Source of the DNA: Actinomadura craniellae
GTDB lineage: Bacteria > Actinomycetota > Actinomycetes > Streptosporangiales > Streptosporangiaceae
Length of the DNA stretch: 64,000 nucleotides
Direction: 5' to 3'
Assembly (NCBI RefSeq): GCF_003289645.1
Contig: NZ_QLYX01000006.1
Location: 62,001-126,000 of the forward strand
Of the stretch, positions 1-9,907 are shown one piece after another. The notes under the pieces were generated by a model that worked only from the letters and a program-made list of their open reading frames with translations, made no database searches and was not told the origin of the DNA. Position numbers and translations under genes: made by a program. Numbering within the stretch: the first letter of the stretch is position 1; every line of letters begins with the position of its first letter.

Positions 1-2010
1 ACTCCGGGGAACAGGGGCGACTGGAAGCTGGACGTCTGGGCGGTCGACGGGGCCGGCCTCTCATCCCACGCACCCACGTACCAGTTCCGGGTCCGGCAGG
101 TCAGCAGCGAGGCGGCCCACTGGAGGCTGGACGACCCGGTGGGCTCCACCACGCTGCACGACGAGATGGCCGCGAACGACACCTACCAGCTCATCAGCCA
201 GAACAGCGGCAAATGCCTGAACGTCGAGGGCGGCCTGCTCGACGACGGGGTGCCCGTGCTGCAGTGGGACTGTGTCGGCGTCGCCTGGGAACGCTGGAAA
301 CTGGTCGAGCAGGGCGGCGGCGAGTACACCCTGGTCAGCCTCAGGAGCGGCAAGTGCCTCGTGGTGGAGGGCGGTTCCCTGGACAACGGCGCGCACGCCG
401 TCCAGCGGACCTGCGGGGGCGCCAACGAGCGCTGGAAACGCGTCGAGGCGGACGGTGGGTACCAACTGGTGGCCGTCCACAGCAACAAATGCCTGAACGT
501 CCAAGGTGGCCTGCACGACAACGGCATGCCCGTGCTGCAGTGGGACTGCGTCGGCGTCGCCTGGGAACGCTGGCGTTTCGCCCAGGTCAACCGTGCGGTC
601 CTGGTGGGCCCGGACGCCTCCCTCGGGCACGCGGCGCGTACCGGTTCGAACGCCCTGCGGATCAACACGGACGGTGATCCCACCACCTTCGGGTACGTCG
701 AGACGACCGAGCCGGTGATCGACCCGGCCAAGAGCTACGCGATCTCGGCATGGGTACGGCCGACCGGCAAGGGCTCCTACCCCACGGTGGCGGGTCAGGA
801 CGGAACCCGGCTCGGCGCCTTCCGTCTCGAGTACGCCTCGCACAACGACCACTGGTCGATGACGGGGATCTCCCATGACGGCGACGACGCGGTCGTGGGC
901 GGGCAGGCGTACTCCCTGGAAAAGATCAAGATGGGCCAGTGGGTCCATCTGGTCGGCGTGTACGACTCCGTGGCGAAGACGATCAGCCTCTACGTCGACG
1001 GCCGGCTCCAGGAGACCGAGCCCTACAACGCCGACGGATGGATCGGCGCCAGCCGGGGCTCCTTCACCATCGGCCGGTGGAAGTACCACGGAGTCAAGGT
1101 CGATCCTTTCTTCGGCGAGATCGACGACGTGCGGGTGTTCAACCGGACCGTGACCGGGCCGGAGGTCGCGGGCTGGTACCGGTCCACGGTCCAGGCCCGG
1201 TGGACGCTGAACTCCCCCGCGGGGGTCGGCGTCGTCGTCCCCGACGCGGGCGGCACGGACCGGACGATGACCTTGTACGGCGGAGCCGAGATCAAGACCG
1301 ACGACCTGACCTGCGTCAACCTGACCGGCCAGTGCCTGAGCCTGGACGGGAGACGCCCGGACGGCACTGGCGAATGGGCGATGACCCCCGGCCCCGTGGT
1401 GCGCACGGACGAGAGCTTCACCGTGGCCGGCTGGGTGGAGGCGGCCAGACCGACCGTGCCCATGACGCTGTTCGCGGTGACCGGGACCACCCAGAGCGCG
1501 TTCACCGTCCGGTTCAACCCGCGGGCGGCCAGGAACCCCAACTGGGATCCCGACATCGACCCGCCGGAGTACGAGTACATCGGCGCCTGGGAACTGGAGA
1601 TGGCGACCCAGGACGGCGCCGCACCCACCCGGCTGACCACCTACCACGGCCAGTCGTGCAACACCTGCATCAACGAGGGCCCCGACCACATCGCGATGGT
1701 GTACGACGCCGCCACCGACACGATGAGCCTCTACGTGAACGGCAACCTGGACGAGTCGGTGACGAACACGTCCTGGCGCACCGGAGTGGTCGCCTTCCAC
1801 GCCGGATCCCGGTTCCAGATCGGCCGCCGCCTCGCCGACGGCCAGACCACCGACGACCACCCGAACCGGGAGTACCTCTCCGGCCTGGTGGACGACGTGT
1901 GGGTGATCAAGGGCGCGCTCACCCAGGAGCAACTCGCGGCCTTCGCGAACCTCCAGGAACTCGACACCGCCTTCGGCAACCCGCAGCTCCCCTACATCTA
2001 TCCCGACTGA
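1..2010 (+). CDS. Ricin B-type lectin / LamG domain surface protein (5' end outside window)
   Basis: The frame is open from base 1, so the N-terminus lies upstream. The first visible residues look like the end of an Ig-like or Fn3-like domain. Next come three beta-trefoil ricin-B repeats (about 180-590), each with a KCL(N/V)V core and an ERWK/ERWR end in place of the classical QxW. Two LamG-like jellyroll domains follow (about 600-1180 and 1290-1990), with repeated SLYVDG/SLYVNG and (E)IDDVRVF/VDDVWV strands. Both domain types bind carbohydrate, so a role in surface attachment is likely. It lies just upstream of the RHS toxin gene on the same strand, separated by a strong hairpin. Pairs of a LamG protein and an RHS protein are common in actinomycetes, so the two probably work together (inference). 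No catalytic domain is visible. Confidence 0.85.
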   Translation, partial: TPGNRGDWKLDVWAVDGAGLSSHAPTYQFRVRQVSSEAAHWRLDDPVGSTTLHDEMAANDTYQLISQNSGKCLNVEGGLLDDGVPVLQWDCVGVAWERWKLVEQGGGEYTLVSLRSGKCLVVEGGSLDNGAHAVQRTCGGANERWKRVEADGGYQLVAVHSNKCLNVQGGLHDNGMPVLQWDCVGVAWERWRFAQVNRAVLVGPDASLGHAARTGSNALRINTDGDPTTFGYVETTEPVIDPAKSYAISAWVRPTGKGSYPTVAGQDGTRLGAFRLEYASHNDHWSMTGISHDGDDAVVGGQAYSLEKIKMGQWVHLVGVYDSVAKTISLYVDGRLQETEPYNADGWIGASRGSFTIGRWKYHGVKVDPFFGEIDDVRVFNRTVTGPEVAGWYRSTVQARWTLNSPAGVGVVVPDAGGTDRTMTLYGGAEIKTDDLTCVNLTGQCLSLDGRRPDGTGEWAMTPGPVVRTDESFTVAGWVEAARPTVPMTLFAVTGTTQSAFTVRFNPRAARNPNWDPDIDPPEYEYIGAWELEMATQDGAAPTRLTTYHGQSCNTCINEGPDHIAMVYDAATDTMSLYVNGNLDESVTNTSWRTGVVAFHAGSRFQIGRRLADGQTTDDHPNREYLSGLVDDVWVIKGALTQEQLAAFANLQELDTAFGNPQLPYIYPD

Positions 2011-2054
2011 CGCCGTAGCTCCTCCCGACCGGCGCGATCCGATCCATCCGAACC

Positions 2055-2085
2055 GCTTCCCCCGGCGGCCCCCGCCGGGGGAAGC
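2055..2085. terminator. 14-bp GC hairpin after the LamG gene
   Basis: Perfect inverted repeat 2055-2068 / 2072-2085 with a 3-base loop, 45 bases after the stop of the lectin gene. There is no T-tract, which is usual for actinobacterial terminators. It could reduce read-through into the RHS gene. Confidence 0.6.
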
Positions 2086-2142
2086 CGATGCCGCTGATCC
2101 TGACCGAGATGGACTGCGCCGCCTCGTGCCGGCGCGGAGCAG

Positions 2143-5100
2143 GTGGAGGTTGTCGTGGGAGAGCGCGCTACGGGTCTGCTGTCCGGCCCCGGACGCATCA
2201 GACCGTGGATCGCCGCGGTGGTCGCGATCGCGGTCGGTGTGGGCCTGATGACGGCCCCACCGGCCCAGGCCGCCCAAGCCCCGCGCCCCGAGTTCACCGA
2301 GGCCGCCCCGGTCGACGGCAAGAACCTCAAGGCCCGGCCGCGTAAACCCGGCGACGCCGCCCTCACCACGGACCCGCTCCCGGCCCCCCGCTGGCCGGCG
2401 CCGGGCACCGCCGAGGCCACCGTGCCTGCGGCGGGCAAGCGGGCACGCGCGGGCACGCTGCCGGTCTGGGTCACCGCCCCGACCCGCGGGGACGCGCGCA
2501 CCGCGGCCCGCCCCGCGGCCGGACGCGTCCGGGTGTCGATGCTCGACCGGCAGGCCACCCGCCGGGCGGGCGTCCAGGGCGTCCTCTTCACCGTGGGACG
2601 GTCGGACGCGGCCGAACCGGGCCAGGTCGCGGTGGGCCTCGACTACGCGCCGTTCGCCACGGCCTTCGGCGGCTCGTTCGGCTCCCGGCTGCGGCTCGTC
2701 CAGTACCCGGCGTGCGTGCTGACCACGCCCGAGCAGGCGCGCTGCCGCACCGCCACCCCGCTGCCGACGGCCAACGACGGCAAACTCAAGACCCTGACCG
2801 CCCAGGTCCAGGCCGGCCCGACCCCGGCCGGCGGCGCGGAGGCCGGTTCGCTTTCCGCCCCGACCGCGGGGATGACGGTACTGGCGGCCGAGGCAGGTGG
2901 CTCGGGACCCCAGGGCGACTACAAGGCGACGTCGCTGTCACCCTCCTCGACGTGGAACACCGGGCTGAACACCGGGCAGTTCAACTGGTCGTACCCGATG
3001 CGCGTGCCCCCCGCTCCGGGTGGTCTCGCCCCTGGGGTCGCGCTCAGGTACTCGTCCGGAAGCGTCGACGGCCGGACCTCCAACACGAACTCGCAGTCCT
3101 CCTGGGTGGGTGAGGGGTTCGAGCTCTGGCCGGGGTTCATCGAACGGCGCTACCGGCCCTGCGAAGACGACGGGGTACCGAAGGACCCTGTCTACAACGC
3201 CTCCCCGGGGGACATGTGCTGGGGATATGACAACGCCACGCTGAGCTGGAACGGGAAGAGCGGCGAACTGGTTCCGGCCGGGGGGAATGTCTGGCGGCTG
3301 AAGGACGACGACGGTACTCGCATCGAGAAGCTGACAGGCAGCGCCGCCGACACCGGGAACGGTGACAACGACAACGAGTACTGGCGCGTCACCACGACCG
3401 ACGGCACCCAGTTCTACTTCGGGAAGAACCGGCTGCCCGGGTACGGCGCGGCGACGCAGAAGGTCGAGACCCGCTCGGCGTGGACCGTCCCGGTGTTCGG
3501 GGACGACGGCGGCAGCAACCCCGAGCCCTGCCACCAGGCGGCTTTCAAGGACTCCTGGTGCAAGCAGGCCTGGCGGTGGAACCTCGACTACGCGGTCGAC
3601 CCCAACGGCAACGCCATCACCTACTTCTACGAGCCCGAAGTCAACCACTACGGGCGAAACCTGAGGCCCGAGGACGAGACCGAATACCAGCGCGGCGGCA
3701 CGCTGCAGCGCATCGAGTACGGCCTGCGCTCCGACAAGCTGTACGACGTGAAGGCCCCCGCCCGGGTGCTGTTCACCAGCGGCGAGCGCTGCTTGCCCAC
3801 CGAGACCTTCGACTGCGACCCGGACGAGGTCAACGGCAACCAGGGCCACTGGCAGGACGTGCCGTGGGACCTGGCCTGCTCGGCCGGTCAGGAGTGCAAG
3901 GACTTCAACGGCACGGTCTCCCCGACCTTCTGGACCCGCAAGCGCCTGATCTCCGTCAAGACCCAGGTGATCAGAAGCGACGGCAGCGACTGGCGCGATG
4001 TCGACTCATGGGCGCTGGGACACAAGTGGGGACTGGCCGACAGCGACCGTTCCCTGCTCCCGACGTACATCCAGCACACCGGGCACGCGGCGAGTGCAGG
4101 CCCGATCACGCTGCCGAAGGTGACGTTCGACTACGAGGAACGGGACAACCGCGTCCAGCGGGACAACTTCGGCCGCTTCATGCGTTACCGGCTGGACTAC
4201 ATCGCCGACGAGTCCGGCGGCCAGATCGACGTCACCTACAGCACTCCCCAGTGCACGGCCGGCAGCCTGCCGGAGCCGCACACCAACACCAAACGCTGCT
4301 ACCCGGTGTACTGGACCTACGACGACGTCGATCCCGAACTCGACTGGTTCCACAAGTACGTGGTCACCCAGGTCGTGGCCAGCGACCGCACGGGCCTGTC
4401 ACCGCAACGGGTGACCCGGTACGTCTACGACGACCAGGCGGGCGCGGCCTGGCACTACGACGACGATGACGGGCTGACCCGGGAGAAGTACAAGACCTGG
4501 TCGCAATGGCGCGGGTACGGCCACGTCAACGTGCTGACCGGCGGCACCGGCGGGATGGTGACGCAGACCGACCACCACTTCCTGCGCGGCATGCACGGTG
4601 ACCGGGCTTCCCCCAGCGGCGGCAGCAAGACCGTCACCGTGGACAACGGGGACGGCGGCACCGTCACCGACCACGACGCGCTCGCGGGATTCGAGCTGCG
4701 GACCGTGCAACGCAACGGCGTCGACGGTCCGGTGGCCAACTGGACCCAGAACCTGCCCGTGCGCCACCAGACCGCCTCGCGGACCCGAAGCTGGGGGACG
4801 GTCACGGCGAACATCGTCAAGACCGAGTACGCCCGCACCTTCACCAACCTCAACCCCGGCTGGCGGAAAACCGAGGTCCGCACCGACTACGACGCGAGCA
4901 CGGGCCGGACCCACTGGGTGTTCGACAACGGGAACACGGCGGACTCCGGCGACGACCGGTGCACGCGGTACACCTACGCGGACAACACCACCGCGTGGCT
5001 GCGCAGCCACGTCGCCCGGCAGGAGACCACCCGCGGAAGCTGCGGCTGGACGGGACTGGACCGGCGGATCCACGTCCTGGCGGACGTCCGAACCTATTAC

Positions 5101-8100
5101 GACGGCAGCACCACCTGGCAGGCGCCGCCGACCAGAGGCCGGGTCACCTACACCGAGCGGCTGGTCTCCCACGCCGCCGCGGACGGGTCGGAGCCGACCT
5201 ACCAGAAAGTGTCGGCGGTCCACGAGTTCGACGACTACGGCAGACCCCAGAAGACCGAGGACGCCAGGGGACGGATCTCCACGACCGTCCACACCCAGTC
5301 CCCGGCGACTCCGGGAGTCGGGCTGACCACCAAACTCGTGGCCACCACCCCGCCGACGAACCCGGACGTCCCTGCCAGCGCCCACACGATCACCGCGCAG
5401 TTCGACGCGGCGTGGGGCCTGCAGACCGTCAAGATCGACGCCGGCGGCCAGCGGACCGAGCAGTTCTACGACGCACTCGGCCGGTCGACCAGGGTGTGGC
5501 TGCCCGACCGCAACCGGCTGGCCGGCCAGTCACCCAGCCTGGAGCACACGTACCAGGTCGCCGAAGGACAGATCGTGGCCGTCGGCACCAGGACCGTCAC
5601 CAACTCCGGCAGTATGACGCCCCCCACCTACCAGCTCCTCGATGGGTTCCTGCGCCCTCGCCAGACCCAGGAACCCGGCCCCAACGGTGGCCGGGTGATC
5701 ACCGATTCGTTCTACGACGCCCGCAACCAGGTCGACTTCAGCTACAGCGACTACTACAACGACCAGGCGCCACCGACCCCGGCGCTGTTCGGCCCCGAGA
5801 TGCAGGGACTGGTCAAGAGCCAGACCGACTTCACCTATGACGCCCTCGGGCGCAAGACCCGCGAGGCGCTGCGCGGCGGGGCGGGCGACGTCTCCGAAGT
5901 GTTCGCGACGACCTACGCGTACGGTTCGCTTCCCACCGGCAACTGGGTCAGCGCCGACCCTCCGGACGGTGGCACCCCGACCACGACTTACACCGATGCC
6001 CGCGGCCGGACCCGGGAACTGCGGCACTACAACGCCGCATCGCCCACCGGCACCGACTTCACGGCCACCACCTACGAGTACGACCCCGCGGACCGTCTCA
6101 TCTCGGTGACCGGGCCGGGCGACAAGATCTGGACCTTCACCTACGACGTCCGCGGCCGCAAGACGAGGACGGTCGACCCCGACCGGGGGACGACCGTGTA
6201 CGACTACGACCAACTCGACCAGCTCGTCTCGGTGACGGATGCGCGTTACACCGAGGGCGACAAGACCAAGGGCCGGGTCTTCTACGCATACGATCCGCTC
6301 GGCCGCAGGACGCACTCCTACGCGAGCAACGCCGCCGGCGAGCCGGGAGCGGCGCTCACCGTCATGACCTATGACGCGTTGCGCAAGGGGCAACTCGACT
6401 CGACGACGGCCCGGGGCATCGGACCGGACGGGCAACCGCACGACTACACGACGGTCGTCAACACCTACGACGCCCTGAACCGCCCGACGCGTACCACGAT
6501 CAGGATTCCTGGTGCCGAGGGCGCGCTGGCCGGCGACTACCAGTACGAGACGGTGTTCAACCCCGACGGCACCGTCAAGTCCACAGGCCTTCCCGCCGCG
6601 GGCGGGCTGCCCGCCGAGGTCCTCTCCCGCTCCTACGACGCCCTGCAGCAGCCCGTCGGCCTGACCGGGAGTTCCTCCTACGTCACCGGAACGAGCTACA
6701 CGAACATCGGCCAGCTTCGTGGCCTGGTGCTCTCCGCGGGCGGGCCGGACATCGACCTCGGCTTCGACTACGACCTGCCCACCGGGCGGCTCACCCACGC
6801 CACCGCGACCCGCGAAGGCGTCGCGGGCTACACGCGCGACGCCACGTACTCGTACACGGACTCGGGGAACATCACCCGGATCTCGGACGTCCGCGGCGGA
6901 GTACCCGATACGCAGTGTTTCCGCTACGACCACCAGCAGCGCCTCACGGACGCCTGGTCGCAGACGAGCGGAACCTGCCCGTCGGATCCGCAGGCGGTTC
7001 CGGTGATCGGGGGGCCGGATCCCTATCGCGTGACCTACACCTACGACGCGTCCGGCAACCGGAAGACCGAACACCAATACGGCCCCACCGGGACGGTGTC
7101 GGCGACCCGCACGTACAAGTACCTCGGCGACGGCGGGCTGCACGCGTCGGTCAAGGGTCACATGCTGGGCGCCGTCGCGCAGACCGGCACCAGTCCGATC
7201 ACCGGCGTGCTCCAGGGCGACGCTGCGGAGGCCTACGAGTACGACGCCGTCGGCAACATGACCAAACGGGGCGTCGGCGGACGCACCCAGAACTTCACCT
7301 GGAGCCCCGACGGAGAGATAACCAGGATCCAGGATACGGCCGAGGGCGACATCACCTTCGTCTACGGAGCGAACGGCGACCGGTTGATCCGCCGGGAGGC
7401 CAGCGCCACCACGCTCTATTTGCCGGGCATGGAACTCCTGCTGGACAAGCCCGCTCAGGCCACACCCCAGCCCACCCCGACGGCGACCCGCTACTACAGC
7501 CACGCGGGTCAGGACGTCGCCCTCCGTACCAGCGACGGGGTGACCTTCCTGGTGGGAGACCACCAGGGCACCAGCCAACTCACGATCAACGCCAACGACC
7601 TCGACGAGATCTCCCAGCGCCGCTACACGCCCTTCGGGCAAACACGCGGCACGCTCACCGGCGTCTGGCCACTGGAGATGGACAAGGGCTTCGTCGGCGG
7701 AACGAAGGACACCACCGGCCTGACCCATTTGGGTGCCCGTGAGTACGACCCGAACACCGGCCGCTTCATATCGGTTGACCCGGTCTTCGACTACGAAGAC
7801 CCCCAGCAGATGAACGGCTACGGCTACGCCAACAACAGCCCCGTCGCCAACATGGACGAGGATGGGCTCTTGTGCCGCCGGTTCGATGGCCACGTCGAAT
7901 GCTCCAACGGAGACCGAGTCAACCGAACTCCTAATGACAAGAACGGCTATGACGTCCGCGACCGCAATGGCAACATCACTCACTCGACCGGAATGGGCCG
8001 TGGGAGGGATCGGCTGGTCGGCGGAAGCGACATAGTTGTTCCCGACGGCATCGATGTCAATCTATTCAGGGCTGAGTTCTGGCGGATATATCTCAGTGCG

Positions 8101-9057
8101 AACAGGGGCAAGGGACCGGCCCTCTCTCATGCGACACAGGTTGGGCGTGATCTGTACGCTGCGCGCGCAGCCTGCGCAAAAATCGATGAATGCCGTAAGA
8201 ATATATGGTTCAGTCAGCTGGTATCAGACTGGATGGATTCGATAGGGGGAATTGCGGTAGCGGGCGGAGGCCTAGGCGCTGGCCTCCGGGCGTTCCCCAA
8301 GCGTCGTGGTCGCCAAGGCTGCAGGGGCAATAGTTTCGTCCCTGGGACGGTGGTCCTCATGGCCGATGGCAGCCGCAAACCCATCGAGGACGTCAAAGTT
8401 GGCGATAAGGTTGTTGCTACAGACCCTCAGACCGGTAAGACCGGGGTTCATGCCGTATCTGCGATCATCACCGGTGTCGGGCAAAAGACCCTGATTGATA
8501 TATTTGTCTATACCGATAGCGGGCGTGGTGACCAGACTGGTCTTGTGATCGCCACTGATGAGCACGCCTTCTGGGTTGCCGGTGGTATCAAAAGATGGGT
8601 AAAGGCAGCTGATCTCGAACCGGGAATGTGGCTTCGAACCTCGCTGGGTGCTCGCGTTCAGGTTGCGGCTACTCATGCCCGTACTGTGCTGTTCCAGCGC
8701 GTACACAACCTCACCATCGCCGGTGTGCACACGTATTATGTGGAGGCAGGGGACGCACTCGTCCTCGTACACAATGATGACCCTCTGCCTACGCAAAAAA
8801 AGGGCAAAAATCAGCCGTTGACTAATCGGCAGGCGACCCATTTGGCCAATTATCTCGGATATCGCGACACGGGTAAGATTATTAAGGGTCAAAAGATCTT
8901 CACAAATGGAAAGACGTTCATTTCCCAAGATGTTGGTGATGGGGATGGGTCTCACAATGGTGGCACTTGGAAGATTGCAAAATCGATAAAGGCTCTCGGG
9001 AGCAAGGCGACTCGCACGGCGACGACGGATGCCTTGCTTAATGAGATTGGTTGCTAG
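2143..9057 (+). CDS. RHS/YD-repeat polymorphic toxin with Hint domain and C-terminal nuclease-like tip
   Basis: 2304 residues. The N-terminus has basic residues, a hydrophobic stretch and an AQA-AQA cleavage region near residue 43, indicating Sec export. Extended RHS/YD repeats (GxxYxYDxxGRxxxxx type) fill about residues 1000-1900. They end in the RHS-core signature (GAREYDPNTGRFISVDP, then YGYANNSPVANMDEDG, about 1863-1910). A Hint (intein/hedgehog-type) domain spans about 2064-2211 and ends in VLVHN. The last 93 residues are a separate tip with ISQDV...HNGGTWK, which I read as the Ntox21-type predicted RNase family (from memory, not searched). From about base 7860 the GC content falls and rare AT-rich codons appear, as expected for an exchangeable toxin cassette. 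The start is GTG 2143. GTG 2155, five bases after GGAGG, is an equally good alternative. The immunity candidate follows within 20 bases. Confidence 0.9.
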   Translation: MEVVVGERATGLLSGPGRIRPWIAAVVAIAVGVGLMTAPPAQAAQAPRPEFTEAAPVDGKNLKARPRKPGDAALTTDPLPAPRWPAPGTAEATVPAAGKRARAGTLPVWVTAPTRGDARTAARPAAGRVRVSMLDRQATRRAGVQGVLFTVGRSDAAEPGQVAVGLDYAPFATAFGGSFGSRLRLVQYPACVLTTPEQARCRTATPLPTANDGKLKTLTAQVQAGPTPAGGAEAGSLSAPTAGMTVLAAEAGGSGPQGDYKATSLSPSSTWNTGLNTGQFNWSYPMRVPPAPGGLAPGVALRYSSGSVDGRTSNTNSQSSWVGEGFELWPGFIERRYRPCEDDGVPKDPVYNASPGDMCWGYDNATLSWNGKSGELVPAGGNVWRLKDDDGTRIEKLTGSAADTGNGDNDNEYWRVTTTDGTQFYFGKNRLPGYGAATQKVETRSAWTVPVFGDDGGSNPEPCHQAAFKDSWCKQAWRWNLDYAVDPNGNAITYFYEPEVNHYGRNLRPEDETEYQRGGTLQRIEYGLRSDKLYDVKAPARVLFTSGERCLPTETFDCDPDEVNGNQGHWQDVPWDLACSAGQECKDFNGTVSPTFWTRKRLISVKTQVIRSDGSDWRDVDSWALGHKWGLADSDRSLLPTYIQHTGHAASAGPITLPKVTFDYEERDNRVQRDNFGRFMRYRLDYIADESGGQIDVTYSTPQCTAGSLPEPHTNTKRCYPVYWTYDDVDPELDWFHKYVVTQVVASDRTGLSPQRVTRYVYDDQAGAAWHYDDDDGLTREKYKTWSQWRGYGHVNVLTGGTGGMVTQTDHHFLRGMHGDRASPSGGSKTVTVDNGDGGTVTDHDALAGFELRTVQRNGVDGPVANWTQNLPVRHQTASRTRSWGTVTANIVKTEYARTFTNLNPGWRKTEVRTDYDASTGRTHWVFDNGNTADSGDDRCTRYTYADNTTAWLRSHVARQETTRGSCGWTGLDRRIHVLADVRTYYDGSTTWQAPPTRGRVTYTERLVSHAAADGSEPTYQKVSAVHEFDDYGRPQKTEDARGRISTTVHTQSPATPGVGLTTKLVATTPPTNPDVPASAHTITAQFDAAWGLQTVKIDAGGQRTEQFYDALGRSTRVWLPDRNRLAGQSPSLEHTYQVAEGQIVAVGTRTVTNSGSMTPPTYQLLDGFLRPRQTQEPGPNGGRVITDSFYDARNQVDFSYSDYYNDQAPPTPALFGPEMQGLVKSQTDFTYDALGRKTREALRGGAGDVSEVFATTYAYGSLPTGNWVSADPPDGGTPTTTYTDARGRTRELRHYNAASPTGTDFTATTYEYDPADRLISVTGPGDKIWTFTYDVRGRKTRTVDPDRGTTVYDYDQLDQLVSVTDARYTEGDKTKGRVFYAYDPLGRRTHSYASNAAGEPGAALTVMTYDALRKGQLDSTTARGIGPDGQPHDYTTVVNTYDALNRPTRTTIRIPGAEGALAGDYQYETVFNPDGTVKSTGLPAAGGLPAEVLSRSYDALQQPVGLTGSSSYVTGTSYTNIGQLRGLVLSAGGPDIDLGFDYDLPTGRLTHATATREGVAGYTRDATYSYTDSGNITRISDVRGGVPDTQCFRYDHQQRLTDAWSQTSGTCPSDPQAVPVIGGPDPYRVTYTYDASGNRKTEHQYGPTGTVSATRTYKYLGDGGLHASVKGHMLGAVAQTGTSPITGVLQGDAAEAYEYDAVGNMTKRGVGGRTQNFTWSPDGEITRIQDTAEGDITFVYGANGDRLIRREASATTLYLPGMELLLDKPAQATPQPTPTATRYYSHAGQDVALRTSDGVTFLVGDHQGTSQLTINANDLDEISQRRYTPFGQTRGTLTGVWPLEMDKGFVGGTKDTTGLTHLGAREYDPNTGRFISVDPVFDYEDPQQMNGYGYANNSPVANMDEDGLLCRRFDGHVECSNGDRVNRTPNDKNGYDVRDRNGNITHSTGMGRGRDRLVGGSDIVVPDGIDVNLFRAEFWRIYLSANRGKGPALSHATQVGRDLYAARAACAKIDECRKNIWFSQLVSDWMDSIGGIAVAGGGLGAGLRAFPKRRGRQGCRGNSFVPGTVVLMADGSRKPIEDVKVGDKVVATDPQTGKTGVHAVSAIITGVGQKTLIDIFVYTDSGRGDQTGLVIATDEHAFWVAGGIKRWVKAADLEPGMWLRTSLGARVQVAATHARTVLFQRVHNLTIAGVHTYYVEAGDALVLVHNDDPLPTQKKGKNQPLTNRQATHLANYLGYRDTGKIIKGQKIFTNGKTFISQDVGDGDGSHNGGTWKIAKSIKALGSKATRTATTDALLNEIGC

Positions 9058-9076
9058 TCGCATGGCGGGTCGTGCT

Positions 9077-9379
9077 ATGAGTGAAAATCGTGATGGATAT
9101 TGGAGTGTCGTCTTCCCTGGCATGACGGAAGAGCAGGCGAATTGGCTGCTCGCGGCCGCCGGTGAAGGTCCTCACAGCCTACTCGGATCGACAATCGATC
9201 CCAATTATTTCCTCTCGCTCCATGTCGATCGCTACTCGGTTGAAGTGTTGAGGGAATCCCTTCTTCTCCTCATGGGTGCGCAGGATATCGATTCCGAATC
9301 GAAGGGGACTGCTCGGGGGTTGCTGGAACTCGTCAATGATTGGCTTGACGCGGGTGGGCGGTACTTGGATGAATCGTAG
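9077..9379 (+). CDS. Candidate immunity protein for the RHS toxin
   Basis: 100 residues, acidic, with no signal peptide or membrane segment, so probably cytoplasmic. It begins 19 bases after the toxin stop codon; ATG 9077 has a GGCGGG-like ribosome site, and an in-frame ATG at 9062 is also possible. The text reads as alternating helices, for example MTEEQANWLLAAAGE and VEVLRESLLLLMGAQ. I recognise no family. Its identity as an immunity protein rests on position, size, and a low GC content matching the toxin tip rather than the rest of the window. Immunity genes of polymorphic toxins typically sit exactly here and travel with the tip. Direct binding to the tip is inference. Confidence 0.7.
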   Translation: MSENRDGYWSVVFPGMTEEQANWLLAAAGEGPHSLLGSTIDPNYFLSLHVDRYSVEVLRESLLLLMGAQDIDSESKGTARGLLELVNDWLDAGGRYLDES

Positions 9380-9529
9380 CCGAGTTGTGATGGCCTGCCC
9401 TTTGTTTCCGGGGTCGGATGCGGTGATTTCCTGGCGTTAATTTATGGATTTGGGGAATAAGATCCGCGATCTAGTGTGGTGTATTCAGGCCACGCAGAAA
9501 GAAAACAGCACTCTAACCAATGAGGCGCT

Positions 9530-9870
9530 TCTGTAACTTGCGGCCGTCCGGGGACGTCCACAGCGCGGGACGGGCAGCCGCGTTCTGGAAGCGGGGTTGT
9601 TGTAGCCGCCGACCGCCACGAAACCGAAGGGACCGCCGACCGCGCGCTATATTCAGGGGCCGGTGCCGAGATCGGCGTTTCCGGCGCCCCGGCCGCGCTC
9701 CCAGGTCCGCAGGTCGGTGGGGAACCAGGAGGCCGGGTTCGGGCCGTCCGAGCCCACGACCACGTAGCCCGCGGGGCCGGTGGCGGCCCCGTTGGTGAAC
9801 AGGCCCTGCGGCCCGGATCGGAACAGGGACGGACCGTCAGCGGAGGCCCAGAACCTGGCGTCGTCGTTGC
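9530..9870 (-). pseudogene. Decayed partial copy of the Asp-box beta-propeller gene
   Basis: This stretch aligns along its whole length with about 10375-10700, inside the neighbouring beta-propeller gene and in the same orientation. Reading the homologous frame on the minus strand gives FTNGAATGPAGYVVVGSDGP and then TDLRTWERGRGAGNADLG, matching the intact protein. The frame is broken by TGA (complement 9653-9655) and TAG (complement 9647-9649), and by a frameshift after VGGYNNP. It is therefore a truncated duplicate, not a gene. It lies between the immunity candidate and the intact copy, and the 9380-9529 bases beside it hold nothing I can identify. Confidence 0.75.
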
Positions 9871-9907
9871 CGCACCAATGGTGGCTTTCGTAACCATGTA
9901 GTTGTGA

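Noticed and set aside
61-2277. 738-residue open frame opposite the lectin and LamG gene
   Set aside because: GC-rich shadow on the other strand; low-complexity Gly/Val/Arg content and no domain, whereas the plus frame has clear ricin and LamG motifs.
5530-7983. 817-residue minus-strand open frame across the RHS repeats
   Set aside because: Antisense shadow of the YD repeats; no motif and composition typical of reverse frames.
9442-9897. 151-residue open frame on the minus strand
   Set aside because: It reads a different frame from the one homologous to the beta-propeller protein; the region is a decayed copy.
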